A DNA stretch of 32,168 bases from Kiloniellaceae bacterium. GTDB taxonomy: Bacteria; Pseudomonadota; Alphaproteobacteria; Kiloniellales; J153. The notes below the pieces were generated by a model. That model was given only the letters and a program-made list of their open reading frames with translations. It searched no databases and was not told the origin of the DNA. Positions 31,147 through 32,168 of the stretch are shown here, in pieces (the first letter of the stretch is position 1; each line of letters opens with the position of its first letter). Location: positions 1-32,168 of the forward strand of contig JAJFGI010000220.1 of assembly GCA_021776215.1 (NCBI GenBank). The letters run 5' to 3'. The translations under genes and the position numbers were made by a program.

Positions 31147-32168
31147 ATGGATATCAACGTCATCCTCGACATTCTTCTACTGACCGTCCTGCTGATTCTG
31201 GGCGTGCCGGTTCCATTCTGCTTCGCGGCCGCTGTTCTGTTTCTATTCTTGACCGGCGACTATGCCTCGACAAATTTCCTGGTGGCGGCGGGTTTCAACA
31301 AGACGTCGTCCATCATTCTTTTGGCGATGCCGCTCTTCATCCTCGTGGGCGAGATCATGAGCACTGGGAGCCTCGCAAGCCGCCTGGTGGATTTCTGCGA
31401 CAGCATATTTGGGCGCTTCAAGGGCGGACTGGGGATCGTCGTCATCGCGGTCACGGCGGTCTTTGGAGCCATATCGGGGACAGCATCATCGGCGGTCGCC
31501 GCCATGGGCACCATCATGGTGCCACGCATGGTGGAGCGTGGGTACGACCGGGGATATGCCGCCGCACTGGTGGCGAACTCTTCCGTCCTGGCGCTCCTTA
31601 TCCCGCCGAGTTCGGCACAAATTGTCTACGGTTGGATATCCGGCACATCCATCGCGGCCTGCTTTCTGGCGCCAATCATCCCGGCATTTCTTCTGATGAC
31701 TCTGTTTAGCGGCTGGAATTTCGTGCTCACACGGAAAATGCCTATTCAGCAACCGGCCGCCGTCGAATTCAAAGAAGCCGCGCGGGACGTTGTTCTAAAG
31801 GGCCGTCGGGCCACATTCGGGCTGGTCATGCCCGTTATCATCTTGGCGTCCATCTACGGCGGCATTGCCACGCCCACGGAAGCGGCGGCCGTGGCGGTGG
31901 CCTATGCGGTCCTGGTCGGCCTCCTTGTGTATCGGGACGTTTCTTTCCGGGATCTGTGGCGCGTCGGCCATAAGGCTGGAACGACAGTCGGTGTCGTCAT
32001 GATTCTGGTTTTTTTCGCGGTCATGCTCAGTCGCCTGTTCACGATGGAGAACGTGCCGCAGGCAGTCGTCGAAGTTCTGCTGTCTGTAACCGACAACAAG
32101 TACGTCATCCTGCTCATGATCAATCTGTTCCTGATCATTCTCGGCATGCTCATGGATGATTTCAGCGG
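31147..32168 (+). CDS. dctM: TRAP transporter large permease, DctM family (partial, runs off window)
   Basis: An open frame from the ATG at 31147 to the window end gives 340 complete codons with no stop, about 80 percent of a normal DctM. Features are LGVPVPFCFAAAVLFL, ILLAMPLFILVGEIM, AVFGAISGTASSAVAAMGTIMVP, LIPPSSAQIVYGW and TPTEAAAVAVAYA, all typical of the family. At least eight hydrophobic helices are visible. GGGGA precedes the start. The C-terminal part lies beyond the window. Confidence 0.92.
   Translation, partial: MDINVILDILLLTVLLILGVPVPFCFAAAVLFLFLTGDYASTNFLVAAGFNKTSSIILLAMPLFILVGEIMSTGSLASRLVDFCDSIFGRFKGGLGIVVIAVTAVFGAISGTASSAVAAMGTIMVPRMVERGYDRGYAAALVANSSVLALLIPPSSAQIVYGWISGTSIAACFLAPIIPAFLLMTLFSGWNFVLTRKMPIQQPAAVEFKEAARDVVLKGRRATFGLVMPVIILASIYGGIATPTEAAAVAVAYAVLVGLLVYRDVSFRDLWRVGHKAGTTVGVVMILVFFAVMLSRLFTMENVPQAVVEVLLSVTDNKYVILLMINLFLIILGMLMDDFS

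Overview
The window is GC-rich, densely coded DNA that looks like an accessory catabolic region of an alphaproteobacterium, probably Rhodospirillales-like or a related marine or saline-habitat lineage. The evidence is two TRAP transporters, an Ehu/Eut ectoine catabolism cluster, an IS6-type transposase and the dispersed TTCCCTG repeat family (recalled from Alphaproteobacteria). Taxonomy is inference; no rRNA or tRNA gene was seen.

Region 1 (about 180-8400) is an unassigned catabolic or transport locus. It holds a small membrane protein, a PanB-family enzyme with altered metal ligands, a GntR/FCD regulator, a hemerythrin-domain protein, a DUF6166-like protein, a DctP-DctQ-DctM TRAP transporter, a PhyH-family 2-oxoglutarate dioxygenase and a membrane fatty-acid-hydroxylase-type di-iron protein. 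The same AT-rich palindrome (CTG..ATATATCAG) lies upstream of three transcription units, so the locus reads as one regulon, plausibly under the GntR protein. The substrate is not known.

Region 2 (about 8400-23260) is a nearly complete ectoine/5-hydroxyectoine uptake and degradation island. On the minus strand are the AsnC-type regulator, succinate-semialdehyde dehydrogenase and aminotransferase. Divergently on the plus strand are the MocR-type regulator EnuR, the EhuABCD ABC importer and EutABCDE. Ectoine enters by EhuABCD. EutABC act on hydroxyectoine, EutD opens the ring, EutE deacetylates, and the aminotransferase and dehydrogenase pass the carbon on toward aspartate. Matched 35-bp inverted repeats occur at the asnC/enuR divergent region and upstream of ehuA. 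The island is bracketed by two directly repeated 81-bp modules (68/81 identical), with TTCCCTG units on a 21-bp period beside both and a C-terminally truncated IS6 transposase just inside the left copy.

Region 3 (about 23990 to the window end) is a second catabolic locus. An IclR regulator and an MmgE/PrpD-family protein lie on the minus strand. Divergent from them are a three-subunit HcnABC/hydroxyproline-dehydrogenase-like oxidoreductase (small 2Fe-2S protein, FAD protein with a BFD-type 2Fe-2S domain, FAD amine oxidase) and a second TRAP transporter whose large permease runs off the window.

All three solute-binding-protein genes (two dctP, one ehuB) are followed, before the permease gene, by a strong 11-12 bp hairpin without a T-tract. 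This recurrent layout suggests differential expression of binding protein and permeases.
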